From positions 1-53,987 of the IMG/VR virus record IMGVR_UViG_3300049810_000816: a stretch of DNA of 53,987 bases; one strand, written 5' to 3'. The stretch comes from a virus. This document shows, piece after piece, positions 7,662-15,782 of the stretch (position 1 is its first letter; each line of letters starts with the position of its first letter). A model generated the notes under the pieces. That model was not told the DNA's origin, ran no database searches, and worked only from the letters and a program-made list of their open reading frames with translations. The position numbers and the translations under genes were made by a program.

Positions 7662-9200
7662 ATGGACAACAATGTGAACCCAACGTTTGCCTCACAGCAA
7701 GCACCTACAGAACCAACTGAACTGGAACGAGTTCAGCAACGTATTGCAAATTACAAGATTGCACTTGCACCTAGTTCTGCACAAGCAATATCTACACTAC
7801 TACAATTACATTTGAAGAGTGGTCAAATTAAGATAGACGAACTTGATGCAGTGATTGGAGTAAGGAACGAAATCAACAAAGGTCTAACCGATTACAATCT
7901 TGCAGTTGAGACTGCACAAAGACAATTGAATTCATTGGTTGAAGCAGATAGAATTGCAAAAGCAGAAGCAATCGAAAAAGAGAAAGCAGAATTAGTTGAC
8001 AAAATTAGAGACCAACGTAAACTAAGAAAAGCAGAAGAGATTAAAGTTGCACAACTAGAAGCAATCCTTGCGTCACATGGAGTTAATGTTGACTTAAATG
8101 GTGACGGAGTAATTGGTGTTAAAGCAGGTGACTTAAATGCAGACGGATTTGTAGAACTTACTAAAGAAGAAGCTGCAACACTCGCTGCAGACCATGGAGT
8201 CACAATACCACCTCAAACAATTCAAAAGGGAACTAGGACTGAAGCACCTAAGAAGACTTCTAAAGCATTTGAAATGGCAAGACTTCTTAATCCCGAAGGT
8301 GAGTCAAACACTCAACCACCAGTCACTAACATATCAACAGACGAAGGTTTTAATAATTACGTAGAATCTGCAAAGGAAAAAGTTAACACTTGGGAAGAAC
8401 AAACAGAAACAGAAGTTCCCCAAGAAGAAATGTTATTCGGAAGTGATGAAACAGAAGAAGACGGATTTGATTTACCAATAGAAGAATCTATTACAATCGA
8501 ATTACCAGTTCCCGAAGATGCAAAAGGTATTGAAGCATTCTTAGAAGAAGTTGACAGAGTAGAATCTGAATCAGAGATAGATGAACTAGACCAAGCTGCA
8601 CAAGACTTAATTGACGAAGAACAATTCAATCAATCATTTGAAGACACTGCAGAACAAGAAGGTAAAGAAATTTACAGTGGTGCATGGTCAAGTGGTGAAG
8701 ACACAATGCCTGATATAAAGGTTGCAGAAGAAGACACTACAACAGAACCTACTTATGCTAAACCAGCAACAACTGGTGCAGTCCCTATTACAAATTCTAA
8801 CGTTGGTAAGAAAACATTGAAAACTGGTGATAGTATAGAAGCACCTATTTCACAAGAACAAAAAATCAACACCTACTCTTCTGAAGAAGAAATGATTGAG
8901 TCAGTTCAAGCAAAAATTGACGCTGCAAAAGAACAAGAAGTTGAAGAAGAGTTTGAAGAGTTAGTTATCCCTAGTGCAGACGAACTAAAGGGAATGACTA
9001 AATCTAAGATTAAAGAAGTTGCAGAAGGTCTAAACTTTGAAGTGTCAACAACTGATACTAAAGATGCAATGATTGAAAGTATTGCAACTCAAACAGAAAG
9101 TCTAATTGAGTCTTTACAAGAAACTGATGAATTTGTTAGTGCAACTGAAACAGTAAAAGGAGAAGACGATGATAATAGACGAGATGGTGGATACTTCTAA
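7662..9200 (+). CDS. Large acidic coiled-coil protein with calcium-loop-like motifs
   Basis: 512 aa, unknown function. The N-terminal 130 residues are helical, with a coiled coil from about 80 to 135. Residues about 143-175 hold two DxNxDG loops (DLNGDG and DLNADG) like EF-hand or dockerin calcium-binding loops. The middle (180-430) is very acidic and low in hydrophobics, so probably disordered. Residues about 437-485 (SADELKGMTKSKIKEVAEGL...) look like a HeH/SAP-type helix-extension-helix motif, which often binds nucleic acid. It could be a scaffold or virion protein; no homologue of known role was recognised. Confidence 0.75.
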   Translation: MDNNVNPTFASQQAPTEPTELERVQQRIANYKIALAPSSAQAISTLLQLHLKSGQIKIDELDAVIGVRNEINKGLTDYNLAVETAQRQLNSLVEADRIAKAEAIEKEKAELVDKIRDQRKLRKAEEIKVAQLEAILASHGVNVDLNGDGVIGVKAGDLNADGFVELTKEEAATLAADHGVTIPPQTIQKGTRTEAPKKTSKAFEMARLLNPEGESNTQPPVTNISTDEGFNNYVESAKEKVNTWEEQTETEVPQEEMLFGSDETEEDGFDLPIEESITIELPVPEDAKGIEAFLEEVDRVESESEIDELDQAAQDLIDEEQFNQSFEDTAEQEGKEIYSGAWSSGEDTMPDIKVAEEDTTTEPTYAKPATTGAVPITNSNVGKKTLKTGDSIEAPISQEQKINTYSSEEEMIESVQAKIDAAKEQEVEEEFEELVIPSADELKGMTKSKIKEVAEGLNFEVSTTDTKDAMIESIATQTESLIESLQETDEFVSATETVKGEDDDNRRDGGYF

Positions 9201-9585
9201 AGATTCAGAAGTAAAACCTATTCACCCAGTAAGTCCTAGATATCAACCACAATTAAACCATGAGGGAATTCGTTTAGAAATCCCTTATGCATACGCCATG
9301 AAGAGTGGTCTTCTTTATAAGGAAGAAGTAATTGTGTATGAAGAAGATAACTCTCTTCTTATATCATGTCTACACTTAGATACCAAAACACAACCAAATT
9401 ATCTACCTACATACTATTATAAGATTGGAGGAAATCCTATGAGTGAACAACTAGACGAGTTAACGTGTTCAGTGTTCATTGCATATCCCTCTAACTTTTT
9501 TAATATAGGAGATAAAATTCGTTATGAATATCAAAGTGAAAAACAAACAGGAACAGAAAGACACGTCAAGTGTAGTCTCTGTTAA
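9169..9585 (+). CDS. Conserved hypothetical protein
   Basis: 138 aa, mostly beta-type composition. The start at 9169 is supported by AAGGAG at 9157-9162, six nt upstream, and the gene overlaps the 3' end of the acidic protein by 32 nt. Two cysteines at the extreme C-terminus (KCSLC) are notable. No function recognised. Confidence 0.65.
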   Translation: MIIDEMVDTSKDSEVKPIHPVSPRYQPQLNHEGIRLEIPYAYAMKSGLLYKEEVIVYEEDNSLLISCLHLDTKTQPNYLPTYYYKIGGNPMSEQLDELTCSVFIAYPSNFFNIGDKIRYEYQSEKQTGTERHVKCSLC

Positions 9586-9588
9586 ACC

Positions 9589-10515
9589 ATGGAATCTAGA
9601 AATATCCCAATTACAGCAGTTGACCAATTCGATTTTCTTGAACATAGGAAAAAACAGGAAGCACTCCATTGGAACTCAGTCCAAGGTAAGTCACCTTTAG
9701 ATTCTATTCTCACTGTAGAGATTAACACTACAGAACTTTGTAATAGAACTTGTGTGTTTTGTCCACGACACGACCCTAAAGTTTTCCCTAACAGAAACCT
9801 ACACTTAACCATTAAAGGTGCAACAACGATTGCAGAAGAACTTGCAGACAATGGATTCAGAGGTAAGATATCCTTTAGTGGGTTTGGTGAGAACTTACTT
9901 AACCCCGACTTCATAGAAATCGTAAAGGTGTTTAGATATAACTTACCTTATGCAACACTAGAGTGTAATACTAACGGAGATAAGTTAGACATAGATTACA
10001 TTAACGGATTGTATAAGAGTGGATTAGATTTACTTTATATCAATCTGTATGACGGGATAGAACAGATGCAACACTTCGACACTATGTTAGCAGAAGCAAG
10101 AGTGCATGAAGACCAATACAGATACAGAATGCATTGGGGAGACTTTGAGAAACACGGACTGATACTTAACAATCGTAGTGGTGTCGTTGATTGGGTTGGT
10201 GTTGAAGACGACACTGTAGAGAATCTAAAAGGTAAACCATGTCACTACCCTTTCTATAAAATGTTTGTGGACTGGAATGGTGACGTATTGTTCTGTAGTA
10301 ATGATTGGGGAAGAGAACATGTCGTAGGGAATCTATTGACTATGTCTTTACATGACGTATGGTTCTCTAAACCTATGACAAAGATTAGGAAACGTTTAAT
10401 GAAGGGAGACCGAAGTAAGTCCCCGTGCAACAAGTGTAGTGTAGACGGAAGTTTATTTGGTAAGCCGTCATTTGATATTATAAAAGATTATTATGAATCA
10501 CCAAAGAATAAATAA
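9589..10515 (+). CDS. Radical SAM protein with C-terminal SPASM-like cysteines
   Basis: 308 aa. The CxxxCxxC motif (CNRTCVFC, Cys51/55/58) binds the 4Fe-4S cluster that cleaves S-adenosylmethionine. The glycine-rich FSGFGENLL segment near residue 100 fits the SAM-binding region. C-terminal cysteines (about 217, 237, and a CNKC pair near 284-287) form a SPASM/Twitch-like auxiliary cluster site, which is common in peptide-modifying enzymes. The next two genes are a 2OG oxygenase and an SDR-like protein in tight overlap, so the three probably act on one substrate. The phage's IscA-type protein could help mature the clusters. Confidence 0.85.
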   Translation: MESRNIPITAVDQFDFLEHRKKQEALHWNSVQGKSPLDSILTVEINTTELCNRTCVFCPRHDPKVFPNRNLHLTIKGATTIAEELADNGFRGKISFSGFGENLLNPDFIEIVKVFRYNLPYATLECNTNGDKLDIDYINGLYKSGLDLLYINLYDGIEQMQHFDTMLAEARVHEDQYRYRMHWGDFEKHGLILNNRSGVVDWVGVEDDTVENLKGKPCHYPFYKMFVDWNGDVLFCSNDWGREHVVGNLLTMSLHDVWFSKPMTKIRKRLMKGDRSKSPCNKCSVDGSLFGKPSFDIIKDYYESPKNK

Positions 10516-10999
10516 CTTTCTACCAAGAGAGATATTCGAAAATTTACAGAAAGACTTAATGGGTGGAAACTTCCCATGGTTTTATAGACATGCAATGACA
10601 GACCCCCAAGATACAGAGGGGTTTCTTTTTGCAACAGTCATAGTGAATGATGAAGAAGTTGATGACACTGGAATGTTTCAAGAGATAGGTGTTCCAATAG
10701 TAAGTCGGATACCTATGACTAAATTAATTCGTATGAAAATAAACTGTCACCCAAGACAGACACTTAGAGGTGAAGAAAATTATCCTATGTGTAGATATCA
10801 TGTGGATATGAATGAACAACATACAGTTGGGATTTTAGGTATAAACACTTGCAATGGTTATACAGAATTAGAAGACGGAACTAAATTAGAATCAATTGAA
10901 AATTCTTTAGTTGTCTTCAATGGAGATATTAAACATCGTAGTGTCGGACAGACAGACGAAAATATCAGAGTGAATATTAATATAGATTGGATTGAATAA
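10493..10999 (+). CDS. 2-oxoglutarate/Fe(II)-dependent oxygenase
   Basis: 168 aa. The double-stranded beta-helix metal triad is visible: His103-x-Asp105 (YHVDM) and His148 (GDIKHRS), with Arg159 (ENIRVN) placed to bind 2-oxoglutarate. Resembles the small prolyl-4-hydroxylase-like oxygenases common in marine T4-like phages. Overlaps the radical SAM gene by 23 nt and the SDR gene by 1 nt. The substrate (protein, sugar or small molecule) is unknown. Confidence 0.8.
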   Translation: MNHQRINNFLPREIFENLQKDLMGGNFPWFYRHAMTDPQDTEGFLFATVIVNDEEVDDTGMFQEIGVPIVSRIPMTKLIRMKINCHPRQTLRGEENYPMCRYHVDMNEQHTVGILGINTCNGYTELEDGTKLESIENSLVVFNGDIKHRSVGQTDENIRVNINIDWIE

Positions 11000-11580
11000 T
11001 GAGAATAGCAATAACAGGAAGTAGTGGTCTTGCAAAGATAATTAAAGACACACTAGAAGCAACACCACATTTAGGGGACACCTTTAGAGTAGACCCAATT
11101 CGTTGTGAAGACATAACAATGAATGGAAGGAACTGTTGGGTATTCGGTGGTTATCAACCTGCTGATGTTCTAATCAATCTTGCACATGAAGACCAAGCAA
11201 AGATTCTATCCATTGCACATGAAGCGTGGGAAGGTGAGAAGACAAAATACATTATCAATATCTCCAGTCGTGCAAGTCAACCAAACATATCAAAAGGTTA
11301 TATGTATGCAAGTGAGAAAGCACAACTCAATCACCTTGCAAATAATCTACAATACAATTCTAAGAAGAGATATAAAATGACCACAATCAATTTAGGTCTT
11401 CTCAACGATGAGAATCTACCTAGTGTCAAACACCAAGACGTTGCTGGACTTATCTACAAACTGATTACGTCCTATCCCGACTATGAGATTGCAGACGTGA
11501 CACTACAAGCACATGCAAACTACCAGTCAGTTCAGAGTGATAAAGAAACACTCAGAGACATGGATAGGTTTACTAAATAA
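10999..11580 (+). CDS. NAD-dependent epimerase/SDR-like protein
   Basis: 193 aa, shorter than typical SDR epimerases. The N-terminal MRIAITGSSGLA is a Rossmann nucleotide-binding start, INISSRAS near residue 86 fits the active-site serine strand, and Tyr103-A-S-E-Lys107 is the YxxxK catalytic pair. It lacks the long substrate-binding C-terminus of sugar epimerases. Forms an operon with the radical SAM and oxygenase genes. Confidence 0.75.
   Translation: MRIAITGSSGLAKIIKDTLEATPHLGDTFRVDPIRCEDITMNGRNCWVFGGYQPADVLINLAHEDQAKILSIAHEAWEGEKTKYIINISSRASQPNISKGYMYASEKAQLNHLANNLQYNSKKRYKMTTINLGLLNDENLPSVKHQDVAGLIYKLITSYPDYEIADVTLQAHANYQSVQSDKETLRDMDRFTK
11572..11579 (+). promoter_or_regulatory. Late-promoter-like box ACTAAATA
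   Basis: Two mismatches from TATAAATA but with the same 5-nt spacing to the following ATG (11585) as the boxes at 3384, 34432 and 52396. Overlaps the end of the SDR gene. Weak evidence on its own. Confidence 0.3.
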
Positions 11581-11584
11581 TACT

Positions 11585-11833
11585 ATGAGTATAGAATACA
11601 ACGATTTTGGTTTTACTGCAATGGACGCTGACGAACTTGCGTCAGTTGACACTAAGATAATAGAAAAGACCACAACTGCAACTGAAGTTATCAAAAACCT
11701 TGACGACTTTATTAGACCACTCCTTGAGAATCTTGCAAAGGATTCAGACAAGGAATACATCTACTGGCCTAACAGGATTGAGATTATCAACAAGAAGATT
11801 GCAGAATTAGATGAAATACAAAAAACCCTCTAG
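11585..11833 (+). CDS. Small hypothetical protein
   Basis: 82 aa from ATG 11585. Helical and acidic; the C-terminal part (YWPNRIEIINKKIAELDEIQ) is amphipathic. An in-frame ATG at 11513 would lie inside the SDR gene, so the later start is preferred. The stop codon is within the stem of the following terminator. Confidence 0.65.
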   Translation: MSIEYNDFGFTAMDADELASVDTKIIEKTTTATEVIKNLDDFIRPLLENLAKDSDKEYIYWPNRIEIINKKIAELDEIQKTL

Positions 11834-11851
11834 TCAATAGAGAAGTTTTTT
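11821..11851 (+). terminator. Rho-independent terminator, merged with a -10-like element
   Basis: AAAAACC, then CTCTA (11828-11832), loop GTCAA, TAGAG (11838-11842), then AAGTTTTTT. The A-tract and T-tract extend the stem, so it could work in both directions. TATAAT follows at 11854-11859, directly after the T-tract, giving the same TTTTTTGTTATAAT string found in the 5455 and 13856 promoters; its -35 (TAGTCA) is poor. Confidence 0.7.
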
Positions 11852-11933
11852 GTTATAATAATACTATAAATTAAAATTCAATTTTTTCTTTTACAAGGTA
11901 TAAGAAATATTTGATTTAAGACAAGGAGTAAAT

Positions 11934-13202
11934 ATGTCAATAAATGACAAAGAGTTATATCCGCTCAAACTAAAGGATAGACCCGAACCTAGAGTTATCA
12001 AGAAGGCAATCGCCGCAGGACTCTTTAGAACAGACAAATACCATTCTGCAGAATATAAATCTCATGGTATACAACAACCCCCTCTCTCACAAATAGATTT
12101 TTACTATGACCAATATGGTAATCGTATTCAACCTTTTAGGGACGGACTTCAATTACTGGAAGATTATGTAGAAACAAAACTTCCAAATATGTTTGACCAT
12201 TCTTTTGATTACAACAAACCCATTGGTGTAGTTTTATTAACTCACGCAGTTAAAGACAAAAATGGAAATATTGATTTTGATAAATCTAGTTATAGAGTTA
12301 TTGTTGGAACACATAGAACTGCATTCTATAAAAGTATAGATTTAGAATGTATGGCATATGAAGTCATAGAAGCAGACGACATGAACTTAGGTATTATTGG
12401 ATTAGGTTCTAATATAGAAATACCAAAAGGTATAGAAGGTAAAGGTGGTTCTACAGTTGTATATGTTGCACAAATGATAAGAAAACGTAAACTGATTAAA
12501 TCTAAAAAAGCAATTGCAGAATACATTGATAAAATTATGCCTAATGCACATGGTAATAATAAAAACAAAATAATTAAAGAGTGCATGACAGCTGCAAAAG
12601 TTCAATCTCAGATTACAAGTCTTACTGCAAAAGCAATCGAAAGGTTGCATGAGAAGTATAAAAAAACTTGGGGTAAGTATACACTCGAAATGAAATACAA
12701 TGACAAGTTAAACAAATATGGAACAACCTTTACTAAGGATTATGCAGATAACACTTTCTTCGATGCAATTGTTAAATTTGTTCAAAGTGAAATAGGAACA
12801 CAAGCAAATGTATATGTCACTGATAAATTTATGAAAGAAGAAAATCCATGGTTATCACGTGCTCAAATTGTCAATGAGTATAATCTTGCACTAGAAAGAT
12901 TCAATAAGTTATTAGACTATGCAAGAAAAAATCCAAATCTAAAAATGGAAGATATCATTTCGTTAGGTGTGATATATCCTCAGATTGCACAACACAATAC
13001 ACTTGATGAAGAACTTCCTAATGAAGAGATTCCTTTGAATCACCCTCTTCTTTTAAAAGAGTTGAAGACTATTCAAAAGAAAGCACTCAAGAAAAAACTA
13101 AAGACTGCAAAGGGAATTAAGAAAAGTAATGTTGGTCAACAACAAGTTAGTGAAACACTTAATGAAGTTCTTTCAATGAATTTAGAAAACTTTATAAAAT
13201 AG
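11934..13202 (+). CDS. ParB-like domain protein
   Basis: 422 aa. Residues about 119-150 contain YRVIVGTHRTAFYKSIDLEC followed by MAYEVIEADD, which resembles the G-x-HR-x-A and following strand of ParB/Srx-type nuclease-fold domains. The middle (200-330) is helical and lysine-rich, and the C-terminus (about 375-400) is strongly basic, fitting DNA binding. No ParA partner and no obvious parS repeats are nearby, so partitioning is unlikely; phage ParB-like proteins can act as nucleases, CTPases or modification-linked factors. Good Shine-Dalgarno site (AAGGAG) upstream. Confidence 0.6.
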   Translation: MSINDKELYPLKLKDRPEPRVIKKAIAAGLFRTDKYHSAEYKSHGIQQPPLSQIDFYYDQYGNRIQPFRDGLQLLEDYVETKLPNMFDHSFDYNKPIGVVLLTHAVKDKNGNIDFDKSSYRVIVGTHRTAFYKSIDLECMAYEVIEADDMNLGIIGLGSNIEIPKGIEGKGGSTVVYVAQMIRKRKLIKSKKAIAEYIDKIMPNAHGNNKNKIIKECMTAAKVQSQITSLTAKAIERLHEKYKKTWGKYTLEMKYNDKLNKYGTTFTKDYADNTFFDAIVKFVQSEIGTQANVYVTDKFMKEENPWLSRAQIVNEYNLALERFNKLLDYARKNPNLKMEDIISLGVIYPQIAQHNTLDEELPNEEIPLNHPLLLKELKTIQKKALKKKLKTAKGIKKSNVGQQQVSETLNEVLSMNLENFIK

Positions 13203-13203
13203 C

Positions 13204-13233
13204 TTGACTATGACTATCAGTTTTTAGTATACT
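13204..13233 (+). promoter_or_regulatory. Sigma70-type promoter TTGACT-18-TATACT
   Basis: The -35 TTGACT lies at 13204-13209 and the -10 TATACT at 13228-13233, with an 18-nt spacer holding TTTTTAG before the -10. Starts right after the ParB-like gene and drives the block of small genes from 13263. Confidence 0.75.
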
Positions 13234-13262
13234 AGTAGTATAGAAAATCAAGGAGAAACACT

Positions 13263-13466
13263 ATGAATATAGAACATGCAAAACTAATTGCACAACAAAC
13301 AGATGGTAAGTTATCAGCAGATGATGTTATGAATCTTGCAACTTATGGAACAACCAATGCACAAGACATGAATCCTTTTCAAGGTGACATGTTTGATGAT
13401 GATACATGTATGTGTGGGATTAAAGATTGTCCCGATGCATATGCACACATGACGAGTGGGTGTTAA
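13263..13466 (+). CDS. Small acidic protein with C-terminal cysteines
   Basis: 67 aa. Three cysteines (CMCGIKDC) lie near residues 49-56 and one is the last residue, so a small metal site is possible. Good Shine-Dalgarno site (AAGGAG, about 13250-13255) after the 13204 promoter. Function unknown. Confidence 0.65.
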   Translation: MNIEHAKLIAQQTDGKLSADDVMNLATYGTTNAQDMNPFQGDMFDDDTCMCGIKDCPDAYAHMTSGC

Positions 13467-13467
13467 T

Positions 13468-13731
13468 ATGTCAATCTATAGTAGAAACGAAGACAAGATT
13501 GTGCGTATGGGTAGAAATCTCATAACACTTGCAGAGAAGAATGAACTATTCCCTAAGAATGATGAGTTATGGAATGCAGCTGTGACTGCTGGAAATAAAC
13601 TGGTCACTATTGGAACTACATGGACTAGTTTCAAATCCTTCTCAGATTTAAATGATATGGAAACAGAAGCAGTTTACACTTACTTAGATGAGTATGGTAT
13701 AGACCACCCTTCTATTCCTATCGAATTTTAG
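13468..13731 (+). CDS. Small hypothetical protein
   Basis: 87 aa from ATG 13468, one nt after the previous stop; a GTG at 13456 is in frame but less likely. Mixed helix, no known motif. Second gene of the 13204 transcript. Confidence 0.6.
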   Translation: MSIYSRNEDKIVRMGRNLITLAEKNELFPKNDELWNAAVTAGNKLVTIGTTWTSFKSFSDLNDMETEAVYTYLDEYGIDHPSIPIEF

Positions 13732-13739
13732 GAGACAAT

Positions 13740-13850
13740 ATGGAAATTGGATTTTTAGGTGGAACCTTACTATGTATCATTATGTTTAGTATGGTATTTG
13801 TAGGATTACACATTAACAAACCCTTCCCATGGGAGAAAAAAGATAAGTAA
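13740..13850 (+). CDS. Very small membrane protein (36 aa)
   Basis: The ATG follows AGGAGA by a few nt. The product has one hydrophobic segment (GFLGGTLLCIIMFSMVFVGL) and a basic tail ending KKDK, fitting a single-pass inner-membrane peptide. Too short for function calls; supported by its own ribosome site and by gene packing. Confidence 0.55.
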   Translation: MEIGFLGGTLLCIIMFSMVFVGLHINKPFPWEKKDK

Positions 13851-13855
13851 AAAAC

Positions 13856-13885
13856 TTGACAATGGGTGTCACTTTTTGTTATACT
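13856..13885 (+). promoter_or_regulatory. Sigma70-type promoter TTGACA-18-TATACT
   Basis: TTGACA at 13856-13861 and TATACT at 13880-13885, with the string TTTTTGT before the -10 and ATG after TTGACA, as in the 5455 promoter. Transcribes the gene at 13916, which has its own AAGGAG site. Confidence 0.8.
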
Positions 13886-13915
13886 ATGTATATAATGAAA
13901 AAACAAGGAGATAAT

Positions 13916-14284
13916 ATGAAACTTTCAGAACTAGTAAACGAGGTTAATACCGAACAAGAGTTATCACAACTATGTGACAAACTGGTTGCAGACTTAACCG
14001 AGGAACACTTAAGACAATACCCTACACTTACAGAGTATTCTTATGAATACAAAGTGTCTAGGAAGTATATCAAAGTCATTATGAACAGTGGAAACCAACG
14101 TTCAGTTTGGGGTTTCATTAACAAATCAGATTGGACTAAATCAAGTGGAATCACATTCAAATGTGGTGACGTTTTAATGTCTGCTGGTTGGAATACACCA
14201 GCGTTGAATGCACCAAGGGGAAACCTTTTCGATGGATACCAAATTACTGGTATGAGAAAATACGGCCCCGATTATTTAAGATAG
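13916..14284 (+). CDS. Hypothetical protein
   Basis: 122 aa from ATG 13916, just after AAGGAG. An earlier ATG in the same frame is close to the -10 and would begin in the leader. Mixed alpha/beta; nothing recognised. First gene behind the 13856 promoter. Confidence 0.6.
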   Translation: MKLSELVNEVNTEQELSQLCDKLVADLTEEHLRQYPTLTEYSYEYKVSRKYIKVIMNSGNQRSVWGFINKSDWTKSSGITFKCGDVLMSAGWNTPALNAPRGNLFDGYQITGMRKYGPDYLR

Positions 14285-14293
14285 GAGAAAGTT

Positions 14294-14683
14294 ATGATAA
14301 TTAAAGATTACGAAGTTTGTTCTCCCGATATGACATCGGGTGGAACTTCCCTAAAGGGATATAAATTTACAACCTACGACAGGTTGGTTGCAGTGTTGGG
14401 GCCTCCAACGTTCACTAGTGCAGACCCATATGACAAAGTGTCATGTGAGTGGGTCATTGATGCAAAGTATTATGATGCAAACAATGTTGACGAGATTGAT
14501 TATGACGACTGGGAATATGAAACAGTCACTATCTATGCATGGAAGTATGGGTATGTTCCTCTCGAAGAATGTCAATGGAATATCGGTGGAACTTCTTACA
14601 ATGCAACAGAGGTTGTTGATATGATTGTTGACAACTTTAATCGTAATGGTGAGAACTGGAACGGACAAAGGGAAGTTGCATAA
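14294..14683 (+). CDS. Hypothetical acidic protein
   Basis: 129 aa, rich in tyrosine, tryptophan and aspartate (a YYDANNVDEIDYDDWEYE segment near residue 58). Probably a compact beta-rich domain. AGGAGA lies upstream. Stop and next start overlap (TAATG). Confidence 0.6.
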   Translation: MIIKDYEVCSPDMTSGGTSLKGYKFTTYDRLVAVLGPPTFTSADPYDKVSCEWVIDAKYYDANNVDEIDYDDWEYETVTIYAWKYGYVPLEECQWNIGGTSYNATEVVDMIVDNFNRNGENWNGQREVA

Positions 14684-14769
14684 TGTATAATCAAAACGAT
14701 ATGATGAATTCCTTTATGATGGGAATGTTATTTGGATTTCTCTTATCATTAATTTTATTTCAACTATAG
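14683..14769 (+). CDS. Very small hydrophobic protein (28 aa)
   Basis: Starts in the TAATG overlap with the previous gene. Almost the whole C-terminal half (MLFGFLLSLILFQL) is hydrophobic and it has several methionines, fitting a membrane peptide. Possibly a toxin-like or inhibitor peptide; no support beyond packing and composition. Confidence 0.45.
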   Translation: MYNQNDMMNSFMMGMLFGFLLSLILFQL

Positions 14770-14777
14770 GAGTTATT

Positions 14778-15293
14778 ATGAAGACTGAATTAAAAATGAG
14801 ATATTACTATTTACTATTTGGTGCAATGTTAGGTTTTTTAACTGGTGCATTATCAATGAAGATAGAAGCCTCAGATGCAAACAATGAGATTTATTGTCTT
14901 GCACAAAACATTTATTTTGAAGCAGGTAATCAACCACTCGCAGGTAAAATTGCAGTGACACAAGTAGTGTTGAATAGGACTGAACACCCTAACTACCCAA
15001 CAACTGCATGTGGTGTTATCTATCAAGCAAAGTGGAAAACAAACTGGAAAGGTAATGAAGTTCCTATAAGGAATAAGTGTCAATTCAGTTGGTTCTGTGA
15101 TGGTAAGTCAGACGACCCAGTGGATAGTCCAACGTGGTTGTCTTCACTCAACATTGCAAGGAACGTAGTGCAAGGTGGATACGGAGATATCACTGAAGGT
15201 GCAACACACTACCATAGTGTATACGTTAATCCGTATTGGTCAGACTCATTGAATGAGACTGTAGTTATCAACGAACACATCTTTTACAAATGA
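14778..15293 (+). CDS. Cell wall hydrolase, SleB-like (Hydrolase_2 family)
   Basis: 171 aa. An N-terminal signal-anchor (about residues 10-28) is followed by a SleB-type domain: AQNIYFEAGNQP with the catalytic Glu, AVTQVVLNR, a CQFSWFCDG segment and ATHYHSVYVNPYW near the end. The family cleaves peptidoglycan glycan strands. The signal-anchor implies export to the periplasm, so this is the best candidate in the window for the lysis enzyme. AGGAG lies upstream. The phage gp5 lacks a lysozyme domain, so wall cutting is carried by separate proteins. Confidence 0.8.
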   Translation: MKTELKMRYYYLLFGAMLGFLTGALSMKIEASDANNEIYCLAQNIYFEAGNQPLAGKIAVTQVVLNRTEHPNYPTTACGVIYQAKWKTNWKGNEVPIRNKCQFSWFCDGKSDDPVDSPTWLSSLNIARNVVQGGYGDITEGATHYHSVYVNPYWSDSLNETVVINEHIFYK

Positions 15294-15451
15294 AAAAACA
15301 AAAGGTATCAACACTAACACATACAACTAGAGAAGTTGCAATAGACTTTTTAAGGTGGAGAGAAGAACAAAAAAACAAATCAATGATAGGACACAATGGT
15401 TGTCCATTTGATGATGACGACAACATAAAGATAGGAGAAAATTATGTATGA
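15290..15451 (+). CDS. Small hypothetical protein (53 aa)
   Basis: Overlaps the hydrolase stop by 4 nt (ATGA) and runs into the start of the next gene. Basic helical N-terminal half, then a CPFDDDDN segment. No promoter or structure of its own. Confidence 0.5.
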   Translation: MKKQKVSTLTHTTREVAIDFLRWREEQKNKSMIGHNGCPFDDDDNIKIGENYV

Positions 15452-15782
15452 TAAAAAAGAAAATGCACAACTCTCAAGACGAGAGAGAGTATTGTTAAAT
15501 CCTTTAGAGGCAAGTCAGAATAGTGACAGTCCTTTTAGGAAGTTTTTAAAAGAGACTAACTATGTTCATGGTGGAGTGCAACATGTCTACAAATTTCCAA
15601 ATGGTTATGGTGCTTCGATAGTTAAACATGACGGAAGTTATGGTGGTAAAAGTGGTTTGTGGGAATTAGCGGTTCTCGAAGGAGAAGAGTTGTGTTATAC
15701 TAGTGGTATAACTGAAGATGTTGTCGGACACTTGACATGGGAAAATGTCGAAGAGTTCTTACTGGAGATTAAACAACTATGA
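15444..15782 (+). CDS. Hypothetical protein
   Basis: 112 aa; the N-terminus is charged, and the C-terminal 70 residues look like a small beta domain ending in an acidic helix (ENVEEFLLEIKQL). AGGAGA upstream, 4-nt overlap with the next gene. Confidence 0.6.
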   Translation: MYDKKENAQLSRRERVLLNPLEASQNSDSPFRKFLKETNYVHGGVQHVYKFPNGYGASIVKHDGSYGGKSGLWELAVLEGEELCYTSGITEDVVGHLTWENVEEFLLEIKQL

